The notes beneath the pieces were generated by a model. That model searched no databases. It was not told the origin of the DNA and was given only the letters and a program-made list of their open reading frames with translations. Made by a program: the position numbers and the translations under genes. A stretch of 64,000 bases of DNA from Balanoglossus misakiensis (lineage: Eukaryota; Hemichordata), in NCBI GenBank assembly GCA_040954595.2, contig CM082595.2, positions 4,154,001 through 4,218,000 of the forward strand, written 5' to 3'. Below, piece by piece: positions 40,501-52,654 of the stretch (positions are counted from its first letter, which is position 1; each line of letters begins with the position of its first letter).

Positions 40501-43500
40501 TTATGCCGAGTAAATCAATCCTAAAATAGAAACATTCGGAATCCGTATTATTCAAATGCGCCTTTTTACACCCCAAGTTGACTTGTCCAACGTATAACCA
40601 TACAGGCACCGAGCTGTTGCATTAATTATAACGGCCTTAGGCCTAATGCTTTTGTGGACATATTTATATTCAGGACACCACCAGAGTAATGTTTAATCTT
40701 AGTCTGGGCTCGAGCCCAATTAACCGAATCAAGTTCTGCTTGTTTAGAGATAGAAATTCCCGGTTTTATATGTTGACAGCAAACGTCCTATAATTTTATC
40801 CGGTAACAATTTCCAGAGAGAAGAGCGTATTCAGCTGCAATATGTTTGACATACGTGTCTGATATTTATACTGTCTGTAGCAAGTTTTTTTGTTATTTCT
40901 GTTAGTTCTGTCTCGGTCCGTGTGGGTTGATATATGCAGACCGTGTAATTCTGTTTTGATGTCTGCCAAATGGTTCCAGCAACGTATTGATTCACTGCAC
41001 ACTAAGATTAGCATATCAAATCAGGAACACCTGGTTGGAAACATGACCAATGATAAAGCACATTATCATACTGCTGTCTTGTGGGTGTATATATACAGAG
41101 AGAATTCCATTGGTTGGTAGACGTCATTTGCATTGCATGGATTCACCAGGTGTTTTGATGCCTTCAATTTGTATCGCCATTTTTGCAGAGAACGCATCCT
41201 GTCGGATGACCATGACGTGTACATCACCAAAAAAGCGTCAAGAATCGACGTGCTGACGAGGATGGTTGGTTGTTCCAGGAATTTGGAGAACTCAGGGAAG
41301 AATCCCACAGCCCTGTGTTGAAAGAAACTGCAAGTCCTTCAAGTTTGCCAAAGACTGACGAATCAAGCTACAGGTTAGCCCACAACACCTTCTTATTTGT
41401 AAATAATGTGGCATGATTACAGATAAAGATGGCATCCTCTGCACATGCACGACACATGCATAACCTGTGGAGAACATCATTCCCGACAGTTGTTCTGGGG
41501 AATATTTAACTGTCATCATGCCATGTTATAAATTGTGATCTGTATGGCCCTAGCCCCCTCCCCTCCCCTCCGCCCCCGGCATTATGCAACAACATGCAAC
41601 AACAAACATGCGTTAAGGAAAGACGGGAGTCTCCTGCAAAGGTAAGTGTTCACAACATTCAGATGAACCGAAATGCTGCAACCACATCCCTTTACATTGG
41701 TTTTCTGATAACTTTGTGATTGTGGTACTATTCTCAAAGGTTAGATGAGAACCCACTTAAGTTCCCCTAAATGTAGAAGATAATTTGATTCACTTGAGTT
41801 CAGGGACTATAACATGTTAAGAGAATGTATAGCGTGTGATTATACAAAGTAGGTCAAGGATTAACCCACGAATGTTTGCGCTCGTGCGTCTCGACGACTT
41901 TTCGTAGGACTAAACCCATTTCTGTAGATGGAAATATTCATAATTCTTAATATCCCCGATGATTATGTACATGAGTTTGATACAAGTAAAACTTTTGCGG
42001 CAGTCAGTTATTATTTTCATCCCACACGTACAAACCCGAAATATATATATATAATAAAATGTTGACCAGTCATTAACTTTAACTGATAATGATAAATCTC
42101 TGTGCCGTTTTAGGACCCATCTCGCACACACGCCTTTAATAAAAGCGCCCTATAAAAGCGGTAACCAATAGCTTGTAAAACATACTGAGCGTCCATGATT
42201 AATTGTACCTGCCTGACGATTGGCGCAACAATCCGGCTATTTTCGTAGCTCTTCACAGGAATGGGGTTGTTAACAGCAAATATTGGTTTAATGTTTTTTG
42301 CGTTTCAAGAGCGTGAAATTTCCCATGGTATTCATAATCCAGAAATAAAACACTTCCTGTGTGTCTGCACGTCATAGTGTCTGACAAGATGGCGGCTCCC
42401 ACAGATAAAAAACATTATATAGTGGAACAAATGCGGGCTGTCATTCTTTACTGTGTCTAGTAAAATAATATAGTTTACCTTAATTAGCACAATTCTAAAT
42501 TAATTTTCCATTTGTGCGTCATGGTTCAACATTTAACGACTAATTAGAATCTTCATGACGCAATACCGTTAAAGTGAACAAAACGTGTGTTTCCTTGGAA
42601 ACATGAGTGCAATACAAGCATTCGTTACGCAGAAGGCGCTGGGTGCAATTTTATAGTTTTGAATACTAATTAGGCTTATAATAAGCTGTTATTAAAAGAA
42701 AAGGCATACAAAGGGCTCCGTCAAAATCGGAATTTTCTTCCAATTATCAAAGTCGTTAACCCTTAAACGTATACGTTTTCTTCTAAATGCCATTTTAAGT
42801 GACGATAATGAATGTATAACAATTTTAAGTTCTGTGAGACCGGAGAGAGATAGAGAGAATGTAAATCGTGGCCTCTAATTTATGTATGCACAAATTTGGC
42901 TGAAATTGTCTGAGTGTTCTACAGAACGTGTGGTGGTGCTCGTTTTTCGCGTGGCCACCAACTAAAAATCTGTGATTAGCTAGATCTCCGGTTTCCATGG
43001 TAACTGTAGCTTAATTATCAAATGTGGCCGTATACCTTTAACTGCATCGAGCCTTGTCGACTTCTTCCCGCGTGACCAGGGTCGCTGTCTCTTCATGTCT
43101 AATTTGTGCAAGAAAGTCACGAAGACAATCGATTATATACCTCATTGAATTTATTTCCTTCCAGGTATGATCCATTTGTCAGGGTCTGCAAAGTCTCGCT
43201 TAGCTCCTGAATTATCTCGTTCATTATTCTGGCCACAGAGTTTGTATACGTAGAGAATAATGGTAGACGTGAATAGAGACATTCGAGTCTACAAAGGAGA
43301 GTAATGGTTGTTGAACAAGCGATAGCGAGACACATGGGAATTCATTTTTACCACAAATTTCTTAATTGCTTCATAGTATCGATGTTTCTTTAAAACTACA
43401 ACGGCTCAGCATTTAGCCTTTCTTGCGTCGCGTGCCTTTAAACTATAAAAAATACAATGATGTATTGGGCATGTGTTAATGGACCACTTAGGGCGTTTGT

Positions 43501-45516
43501 TCTGCACAACAGAAAACGGTAATTTCTGAGATAGTGTCTGAAAACACGTTAACTTAGCACGTTTGTGTCGTTCCTTTGTCAGTTTTTCCCACAAAACGTG
43601 CGTCCTGAATCACCTATGTACACAAGGACAAATGTTTAAAAACAAAGAAATATGCAATGTTCAGAGGGGCCGAGCTTCTGTAAAGAGACTATATTTGCAT
43701 TCAAACTTCTTCTTATATCGTTCCATAAAGTCATGTTATTTTTGCAATGTGAATGGATACATTCGTCGCTGAAAAAATGTTGTGCGACTTCCTGTCGGAA
43801 TATTGTGGTTACTCATTCGCGTGGCATTATTTCGACAAGTGTCAAAGTTGTTGCAAATTCAGTCGGTTGGATGACGTTGCAAGACATGGCATTGGCATCT
43901 GCCGTTTTACGACAGTAAAATGTCAAATCTGCCATTTCACGCTGGTCAAATCTCGTCATGCATTCCCCGTTGCGTGATATAGCTACCTCGTAAAATGCAG
44001 TGGCCTCTCGCTCGTACCACATACAAAATATCTCAATGAAATAAAAAATGACGCGATTCTTTTATCCATCAGTTGTAAATTCCTTGCTTTTCGTTCAGTC
44101 ATCCCGTTTTTGCAACACGAGTCGTGTGCAAACAAGCGAGAGAGACAAGAAACGTTGACACATTACGGTGCTAACTATCCAGGCTGTCAGATACCTTATA
44201 ACGCTTACGTGTTCAGAAAGAAAAATTCCCCTGATGTATTCACGTTTCTTCAACTCGCTTGCTTGTATCCCGCTAACCCACACAAGGACTCTATGCGGGT
44301 GGTACAAAGTACGTAATCACAAAAAATCGCAAGGGATGTCTCTTGACATATCCAGCTCTGTCTGAAATTCTAATAATATACATAACTATACGGCCACCCG
44401 ACGGTTTTTGAATACGATACTAACGAAGGATCGCGCCCTAATGATGAGTCTATATATAGTTTCTATCACGAATAATATCATACATTAGGAGTCCTCTTGT
44501 TAAATCATACCAGGCCAATTGTACATCACCCGACAATATTGCGCAAATTATCTAAATTCAAAACGATTTTCTTTCCAAACTAGCATGGGGGAACCTTACA
44601 ATGAAGTGATAGTGAATGGCTGATGTAGCAGGGTTGATTGTAACCTTTTGAATCCGTGTGACTATGTTAGCATCACAATTGTGGGTTCACACAAAACGAT
44701 GATGGTTTACATAAAAAGAATAACGGAAAGATATCCTGATCAAGAACCTCTTATGGAGAATACGGGGCATCTCCTCAATAATGTATTTTTTCTTTGAGTC
44801 GATATTCCCTCAAATTAGAGTCTTTTATTTGCTTCCTTGATACCTAAATCAACTTTTTACGTCGCAGTGGGTTCACTCTGAAGCGAAAAGGTCGCAATCC
44901 ATCACACGTGCCTGCGAGGAAAACTCATATTTTATCGCTGCAGAGCTGTCGAAACCATGTACTCGCATTGTTGATGATTGAGTTTCAGTGCGGACTTATT
45001 CCATTTGATTGCGAAAGCAACAATGCAATTGCAAGTCATACGCGAACAAGATGTATGTGTTGACAGGGGTAATGTCGGCCATGTTTTAATAACGATAATC
45101 AAAACAAAATATGGAAAGATATGTTGCAAGGGTGCCAGTTACTCTGGCAATCATCAACGTCACAAAATTGTTAGCTCTCTCCATGGAGACATTACAAAGA
45201 CATTACATTCCATTGGATCAGATACTCTATATCTGGAGTGTTGTGTGGATAGTGAATGTTGGTACATAACACAATATTCTGCAGTGTGAATTCTCATCTC
45301 GCCATTTTATGCTTAAATGTTTTCGGCGTTCTGCTAGTGTTATCACATGTCATCACATATCAGCTTTGGTATAATATTCATGATAAAAAACAAATCTTAT
45401 ATTGTCTGGAATGCGGAATTTCAGAAGTTCTTATCTGCGACATGTACACACTTACTTACTGATACCCAAAGATCAATTAATTTTGTAACTAGATATATCA
45501 GTAGTGTCACTGCCAT
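31556..45516 (-). CDS. TNF receptor superfamily member with four cysteine-rich repeats and a short tail (TNFR-A)
   Basis: Type I membrane receptor predicted to bind a TNF-like ligand. Well-supported exons: 39297-39204, 38409-38143, 35347-35272, 33357-33284, 32615 to 32325 or 32283, and 31785-31556 (stop). A candidate signal-peptide exon is 45516-45460 (MAVTLLIYLVTKLIDLWVS then GTAAGT, phase 0). All phases match. Repeat 1 carries GICCQKCRPG, repeat 2 CQPCLPGFYSS, repeat 3 CDCQPGWHYG, and repeat 4 ends GNSTHRRLC, a classic TNFR signature. A Ser/Thr/Pro-rich stalk and a TM (about 255-277) follow, then a charged tail of about 80 residues with no death domain or CARD. AQQE in the tail fits the loose TRAF2-type pattern (P/S/A/T)-x-(Q/E)-E, but this is weak. 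Two donors of the same phase, GTCTCA and GTTGGT, compete at the end of the TM exon, giving 362 or 376 residues. The least certain part is the first exon, 6.2 kb upstream. Confidence 0.85.
31807..32095 (+). repeat. Dispersed repeat family B, copy 2 (inside a TNFR-A intron)
   Basis: Begins GTCAGTTTAAAGGGTGGGTG and ends GTGTTGGTTGGCAGGGTTTC. It is longer than copy 1 because an internal unit of about 60 bases (CTGCTAC.ATGTACATCTTTG to TTACTTTGT.TTACA) is present twice, at about 31888-31945 and 31955-32008. It lies immediately upstream, in gene orientation, of the last TNFR-A exon. Confidence 0.75.
33117..33138 (+). repeat. Dispersed repeat family C, terminal fragment
   Basis: AAGGTATACGGTCACCTATG matches the left end of the copy at 45713-45828 exactly; the similarity stops soon after. 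Probably a truncated copy. Confidence 0.5.
37652..37711 (-). repeat. Dispersed repeat family A, copy 3 (inverted)
   Basis: The reverse complement reads AATTACTAACAACACGAGAT then CTCGCAGGGTCTTGTGGAGT and TCGGAAAATGGTTTATTGAG, nearly the same as copy 1. It lies upstream (in plus coordinates) of the TNFR-A exon at 38143, inside an intron. Confidence 0.75.
39298..45459 (-). other. Candidate first intron of TNFR-A (6.2 kb)
   Basis: No supported exon inside. It contains one copy of dispersed repeat family C (42907-43038, minus). A minus-strand open frame at 43117-43335 ends in an acceptable donor but has no recognisable product. The extent of this intron depends on the candidate signal-peptide exon being correct. 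Confidence 0.4.
42907..43038 (-). repeat. Dispersed repeat family C, inverted copy
   Basis: The reverse complement starts AAGGTATACGGCCACATTTG and contains GTTACCATGGAAA, AGATTTTTAGTTGGTGGCCA and GTAGAACACTCAGACA, in the same order as the plus copy at 45713-45828. Confidence 0.75.
45460..45516 (-). other. Candidate first coding exon (signal peptide) of TNFR-A
   Basis: The 57-nt open stretch from ATG at 45516 encodes a hydrophobic 19-residue leader and ends exactly at GTAAGT in phase 0. That is the phase required by the exon at 39297-39204, and it mirrors the first exon of TNFR-B, which has 51 nt and also ends in phase 0. I chose it by scanning minus-strand donors in this interval. An alternative is an in-frame ATG just upstream of 39297, which would give a much poorer leader. 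Confidence 0.45.
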
Positions 45517-45712
45517 GTTTTGTCGCCAGTGAACAAACAGGAGCGTGATCAATAACATATGACGCGTACATGTCTGTCGCTCAGGGTAGAGCTGGGGGCG
45601 CTTAAAACACGGATCATCAAAATGAAATCATGTAAATGTCACGAAGAAAAATTGCTTTGAAATTGTGGGAAATTGATGGGCCTACAGAGAATACAGACCA
45701 ATGTTAGGCTTC

Positions 45713-45828
45713 AAGGTATACGGTCACCTATGCATATTTAACTACTGTTACCATGGAAAATTTAAATATAGCCAATAATAGATTTTTAGTGGGAGGCCAC
45801 TAGATGTTCTTTAGAACATTCAGACACG
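45713..45828 (+). repeat. Dispersed repeat family C, plus copy
   Basis: Starts AAGGTATACGGTCACCTATG and contains GTTACCATGGAAA, AGATTTTTAGTGGGAGGCCA and TTTAGAACATTCAGACA. It matches the inverted copy at 42907-43038. No coding potential; a short non-autonomous element is likely. It lies about 200 bases from the candidate TNFR-A first exon. Confidence 0.75.
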
Positions 45829-48538
45829 TCGTTTTTGACACATATGGGCATGGTGACTGTATACTTTTAATGTGTTATCATCAGCTAGCATCTGACATAA
45901 CCCAAATTGTTCTTGTTCCGAAAGTCGTCTCTGGTTAAGTTTCACTGATACGCTCTGCAGTTGAGATATGCGACAGAGACACAGCACATGTGAATATTGA
46001 CAGACCAATCTTGCGGCATCGAATTTAATGGAGTTTCTGATATTGATCTCAGGACAAGTGCCCACTTAAAACGTTACTAATGCTGTATAGAAAAGGTCGC
46101 GCTATTCGTTTTGCACAAAAAATATCATCTCCTTTTCCCTTATATTGCTCAAATCTCGCCCATTAGGCTATATTACAGCTCGTAACGGTTTGACACGTCA
46201 CTTCTCTGCAAGCTTATCAGATATGGAGAGTTGGGAATGTTAGCGAGCGAAATGTGATCACCATTTGGAAAAGTTCTTGCTTCCCTAAAATTGAGAAATT
46301 GCAATAGACAGTTTCTAAGGGAAATTTAAAATGTGTGCATTCTATCTTTGTTGTTGTGAATATGTGTGCTGTACACATTGCCGATATTTCTGCACATCTA
46401 CGTCATAGAATTACTTCAATGGCTTCCTGTCCACCAAAATATTATTTTAATGTTACACGTTTTTGTTGCCTGAAACGAATAACAGATCTAGACATGTCCC
46501 TTACCAATGGCAGTAGGTACAATATAACGGTGCACGTTGCACGTATCCACACTTTATAATGATGACAATATTGTTGAATACTTGGCATATCGAGATGCTT
46601 TAGCGACTAGAACAGGAAGCTGTAGTTGTTGCACAATTCAAAACTGCGAAATAATCATCACATGTCGCAGCTACATGATATTAAAACGCAGCCGTGCAGT
46701 TTTACGACATGAGTCACTTTCATTCGGCGTGGTTTAGTCTCATTTCAAAATTGGCTTCTATTTTTGAAGTGCCCTCGAGTTGAAACGAGCTTTGCAATTT
46801 ACTGAATAGCTTGTGAAAACACATAGAGGATGTTCGTTTGGGATATTGTCCAGGTTATTTGTGTTCCATGCAAAAGGTTATTTATGACGTAGAAACATAT
46901 GGTGGTGTGTGATCATTCAATAGAACCGTGTGTACTCGTACTCTGCCTGCAGGAATACCCAATACACACTTCCATTACAATAATTCCTGTCACGTGCCGT
47001 AAATTGTCATCGACTTATGCACACATATGTTGCCATATTTGTCAAGCAAGGGGTAGGTGCTCATCTCCGGCGATGGGTTCAGCAAGTGTCACAAAGCTGT
47101 AGCCAATTTCCACCGTTCCCATTTCTCCCGGGGTCATGGTTCCAACCCCATAAATTCATAATGTAAATTTTCAATGCATGTACTCAGGTACGGCAAGTGT
47201 GATCATAGTGGACAGTGTTATCGTGGGAACACCGTAAGCTCATGCTGATTAAATTATTTTGATGAAATAATTTCTCACAAGAGTCTGCTAATTCTAAATA
47301 ATGGAACATTCTGAGAAACAACAGCCACATCATTGTGTGGGGAATCCCAGTTAATTATTTTAGTACGAAAATTTAATATTAATCTATTCACATAATAAAT
47401 CCCTCAAGGCCCTACACCCAAAATTTAACTTTATTTATTTATCTACATTGCTATTTATTTATTTACTTATATATCACATGATCATACCCAAGGACCTGTC
47501 AGTGACGTCATCAGCAACCGTGAGACTTGCAGTAAATGCATTAACATGAAATTCAATATATATTCACTGTATTTTTATAGGATTAGCGTACCATCTGTTT
47601 CCAAACATGGTTGGCTATACGCATATATAGCTCACAATATTGACTGATAGCACAGTTTATCCCCGCCTTGGGATATTTTGTTAATGCACAAGAGAAACAA
47701 AAATCCTTGTGACTACGGGTTCGTGCAAAGTTGAACATTCACTGTCGCTTTTACGAAAGATGAATAAAAAGAACAACCAAAAACCAGCCCTAAATATTGG
47801 ATTTCACTTCACGTTTTTCCGGATAGGAAGCGGCAGTATCGATTCACAGTCGACTGCACCGGCGCGACTTTCACGAGATCGATGACAGGTCGCAGGTTGC
47901 GGGTCACAAAAGTGATACTATGTGAAAACATGGCGCGGAAGATCGCACTGTGAAAACCCCAGACAGTTTACTTCTACTATAGTGTTTCTACTTTTAAGGA
48001 ATGGAGCTTAATCAAGTATGTCGAATATGTATCATATTAGGCAAAAACGGCTATTTAATAATGTTCTTCCCATCCCCTTAAATAATTAAACAAAATTGTA
48101 TCCAAAAAAGCCATTGATCTCCGTTTAAGGCACATGTACATAATTCAAACACTTACTGTCAATCAAATGAGAAACAACCTTGGGGGTAAGGTCGAGAGAA
48201 GGCATAAGATGATGTGAGCGACTTCTTCAAAGTGTGTTTCCACTGAGTGGTGTCACTGTCCTACATATTAATGGAGGCTTAATTATTGCTTATCTCTGCA
48301 CTTCGATCACTGTTCATTGGAGCGATAATAGAGTGTGTTCACGTCTGTTGGCTTTTCGTCACATCGTTTTACCAGTGCTGCAGAACTGCAGTGTGTTTTG
48401 TTTTAAACAAGCGCATGCCGGTAGCATCGACCTTTTGACAGCACAAATGGATGGATGGATTGACTGACAGACAGGCAGCATGTGGGTTAATAGATAGATG
48501 GATGGATTGATGGACTTCGAGACAGCCAACTCATTTCA

Positions 48539-48584
48539 TGCATACATACATACATACATGCATACATACATACATACATACATA
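48539..48584. repeat. (CATA)n tetranucleotide tract
   Basis: About 11 units with one CATG interruption, preceded by a GGAT-rich stretch from about 48450. Confidence 0.9.
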
Positions 48585-51500
48585 AAAAAGTCTAACAAAC
48601 AACAGAAAAGACCATACTGGCCCTTATACTTTCATATTTCATGGCAGTAAAACATGGAGATTGCTTTTGCTCTGACATACTGATAATAATTTATTACTAT
48701 AGTGCTGCAAACGTGCATGTAACCAAGTAAAAGAAAATACATAAATCTTGAAATATGGTTTTAAGAATGATCGCTCGAACACAGTCCCCTTCTGCCTACA
48801 TAAATTAACCCGCACGTCCAATACGTATGCAAATAAGCCAACATCCTAGGGATTATTTTGTATGGTGTTTCAGTGTTTGAATATATGAATTATTAGTCCT
48901 TCTTCATTAAATTAAAAAGGAAGCTTACGGGCAATAACTTATGTAATGCGTCAGTCGCAAGACACGAGATGAGGGTATTTATTGACTGTAATTAATATAG
49001 TTCTATTTAAGACACCCTGATGACGCAAATATGAAGGAGTTCAGGTCAGGGTTGATATATCGCTTTCATGAATTGTATTATTATGCGAAAATGCATACTG
49101 AGTAAATACTTTTTGATCCCAGCGCTTTTCTACGGAGAGGATTTAACTCTCTAAATGTTCCCTGTTGTTTGCTACTTTGAAATACACTTTGCGGTGTGGC
49201 TTTCGTCGGTTTGATCAATGGTTGTTGTGGGGTAGAATGGACCCTGCACAGCACATGGTTTGATTTGGGCCAAATTTCATGCTTTCTGACAAGTTGGTTT
49301 GTCTGCTGCTAGTGAATTTTAAAGGCACACACCATGACCATGCATATATTACTCGTCCAGTCTATGTCACTGAATTGCGTGTTGTATGTCACTGAATTGT
49401 GCGCCTACGTCACCAAATCTTGCATTGCTACCTGCCGACGAAAAGTGTCTCAAGATGGCGACGCTCAATAAATGTTGCCACCTGAGCCAACCGCGGCAGA
49501 TCTGTGAGCTGAACAGGTCCCTGCGCAGTCTGCCGTAAAGGCATCTGTAGCATGACAAATTTCATGGGTGAACGTAGGTCACAAACTAGTATATCCCACG
49601 CATAACTGCAAACATGTCCATGATGTAGATGGATGTGAAGAAGAGACTTCATCAAGTGAAATTTATCTCGACGCAGTGACCCCGGCCTTGTAGGTCTAAT
49701 TATAGCAGATCAATTTTGTTCACTATATTGATTACATTGGCAATGATTGATGACGAGTTCATATATTCATCGGTTCAACACTGTTACTAGTATGTTCACA
49801 ATGTGATTCCAAGCCCATATTATTAGCGTTTTATATTCAATTATCAACACATACCAGGGTCATGGCGATACATGTTGTAGACAAGGTGAAGCCACTTTTG
49901 CCCACGGGCATCAAACGATCAAAGAGATCTAACATTACAAATGACCTCCGCTATTCATTTTTTGCTGCAAACACAGTGTCACACAGGATATGAATTGGCG
50001 GTGTGATATGAATTGAGAAAGAGTAAGGCCAACACCTCTGTTGCCATAGCAACTTCTTGACTCGTTTCCATGTATTTTCCGCTGAATGGAATGCTGGGAC
50101 ACTGGGGTCCTGTCTCCCTGGATGAAGTGTGCACTTGTACTGTAGCAAATGTAGTGTCATTAATTGCGGCGCAATTACGGAGTCTAGTAGTTTTATCCTT
50201 AAGCGTGGAATGATACCTTAGACGTTTGTATTTCGCCCTCGCGGAAAATAATCTCCCTTTGCCATATTCAGTTTCTGACTCACGCAACGTCCAAGTTTAT
50301 CTCTCAACGGGAACACCCGTCAGAGAATGTTACGTCCACTGGCGAAGCATTCCTCCATTGGAAGTAGTATCGCATTAGTATTTCAGAAATCCTTACTCGG
50401 TAAATACCTGTCGAGTACATGTTACCCGCCCTCCACTTAATTGAATTGTCGTTCCGCGTGTTCGAAAATGTCAACTATGTCGACCTTTCCAAAGTTCGCC
50501 CCCGGACATGTTTAGCGGAGATCTCTTGCCTGCAGAACATGACCCTACGGCTAACATATACCTGCACATCTGATCTGAGTTCTGACCCTACTTGGTTTTA
50601 CTTTTCGGACGTTTGCGTTGGATCTGTTTGCGAAAATATTACTTGATGCAAGTCATGGCCACACTTGATGTGTTGTGTCCCCATCATGTGTATGTCACCG
50701 CCATCTGTTCACAGCTTATGGTGAGACAGAGGGGGTGTACTGGAAACGTCAATTCTATCCGATGTCGTGATATTGTACATACAGATGTAGTTCCTTGTCA
50801 CCCCTTGTTCGCCTACGCACAGAATAACAAGTTTCTCTGCTCAAGAGAGTTGATAAAATAGTAACAGGCTCTGTGCAGTCATCTCAAGCTGCTTCTTCTC
50901 TGTGTGGTGCCTGTCGAGTTATGGGAGCAAATTTCCTGATAAGAGAGAATACTATTTGGGTCATTTACGGCCACCATGTGATACCCTTTATCAGAACGTG
51001 ATATGACTGTTATGTAAAGCACATCGATAATACAATTGGGAATATTTTGTGATTATAAGATATCCACAAACATTGTATAAATAAACCGAGTATGGAACTG
51101 CATTTATTGGCAGGTTAGCAAAACTGTTTTTCAATACAACTATTAGAATTTCACCTTTTATAAAATTAATGCCAGATTGCAATTTTTTGCACATAGGCCT
51201 TCATGTCTTTTGATAAAATGCTGAAGATCTTTCTATCACAAAGTATTTCCAGTCATTTTTAATTTAATTTTGATCCTAGTAAATCCGGAGATCTGTCACA
51301 CGTCAACAATGATGGATAATTTTTGATATATCACATATTGCCACATCCATTGTAATTTAAAATAATCATTCATATAAATTCAAATTCTCCTTAAGATTCT
51401 GCTAATCTCAGAATAAACATGGGAAGTCTAAGAAATGCTGTCACTCATATTTATATTCATCCCAAAAGTATATTTTCTATGATTTTTAAACAGCAAAGTC

Positions 51501-51835
51501 CCCATGAATACGGGGGAGATTTCCTCTTAGGCCTGACCAGTTTCCTTTCCACTCCGAAGAGATCCAAATCCCATCAAACAGAAAGTAATTTGACGGCGTT
51601 TGATCACAAGGGATCGGATTTACTACAGCGGAGCACTGTCATTATAAGAAGTAGATCGCTTCAGAATGGGAGCTGTCCAATGGCTTGCACAAGTATTCTA
51701 GGATGATGTCAGAATTAAAACGCACGCCTTGTCAAATACGTTCAGTTGTGCAATCAACAATATCATGTCGTTGAAACTTTAGGAGCATCAGTAACCGACG
51801 CGAGATTCTCCTCTTTTCGGGAAAATGTAAGGATA

Positions 51836-51952
51836 GGATGTTTTAATTGACAAATTACTTTAACCAATTAATCATAATAGCCTGTGTGACGTAGGGATGT
51901 TTTAATTGACAAATTATTTTGACCAATTAATCATAATGGCCTGTGTGACGTA
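51836..51952. repeat. 59-bp direct tandem duplication
   Basis: GGATGTTTTAATTGACAAAT through CCTGTGTGACGTA occurs twice in a row, at about 51836-51893 and 51895-51952, with four or so substitutions. Each unit ends in a TGACGTA motif and contains CCAATTAATCATAAT. Confidence 0.85.
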
Positions 51953-51966
51953 AAATAAGCCTCACT

Positions 51967-52019
51967 GTATGTATGTATGTATGTATGTATAAATGTATGT
52001 ATGTATGTATGTATGTATA
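51967..52019. repeat. (GTAT)n tetranucleotide tract
   Basis: About 12 units with one AAAT interruption, directly after the 59-bp tandem duplication. Confidence 0.9.
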
Positions 52020-52440
52020 CTGCAGTGATGGAGTGGGCTGACATTTCTACATTCTAATGAAAAGTGACAGTGCCTTCTAATAGGAAGTAAAGATCACATT
52101 AAGCAGTGTGTTGGTTCAGCTATGCAGACTTCATTAAAGCATGATGAATCGCTGTGGTCGATTTCATTCAGCGGCGCCGCTGTAGCTCAGGTTAAGCTTC
52201 AGATACCGACATGATTTACAAGAAAGAATTATTTAAACAAAAAAGCATGGGATAAGTCATCCAACCACCGATGCACCTTCAAATCCAAACTTTCCAACCT
52301 ATACGTTTATCCAAGTGAGTTGAAAAGTAGAGCCATCTAAGTTCTAACATACGTCTATACTGATTCAATGATTGCATCAATTGTCATCAATCTCTTGACG
52401 TGTTAAAATTTCCAATATTTATTCACGTTCGTGTTATTAC

Positions 52441-52654
52441 CTTGATCTCGAGTATATTCGGATGTTGCAAATGAAGTGGGCTTTCCCGTCTGTGAAGCAC
52501 CACTTATTATCGTCTGCTGACATTTGATGGATGTTTGAATGGTTGGACCAACAGAATACTCGCCGTGCGAGGTGAGGAAGGAATTCCTTACGCAGGCAAC
52601 TGTTTGACGAGTTGAACACGTAAGGTTAAATGGTAAACATGACTTGGCAACAGC
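52441..52654 (-). other. Unassigned candidate coding exon
   Basis: A 214-nt open stretch bounded by a strong acceptor (pyrimidine-rich, ending CCTCCAG) and a donor (CAAG|GTAATA). It enters in phase 0 and leaves in phase 1. The 71 residues include four cysteines (KSCLPFNLTCSTRQTVACV and SIKCQQ) and one N-glycosylation site, so an extracellular protein would fit. I do not recognise a family and found no partner exon. Confidence 0.2.

Noticed and set aside
43117-43335. 72-residue minus-strand frame ending near a GTATAT donor
   Set aside because: No homology, its start is not a good leader for TNFR-A and the phase does not fit; a second short frame continues beside repeat family C.
49428-49655. 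Minus-strand frame ending at GGCAG|GTAGCA that looked exon-like
   Set aside because: No recognisable product and no partner exon; left out.
50419-50861. Two overlapping plus-strand frames with many cysteines
   Set aside because: The cysteine-rich parts lie in different frames with no splice site to join them, and the spacing fits no lectin, Ig or TNFR pattern I know.
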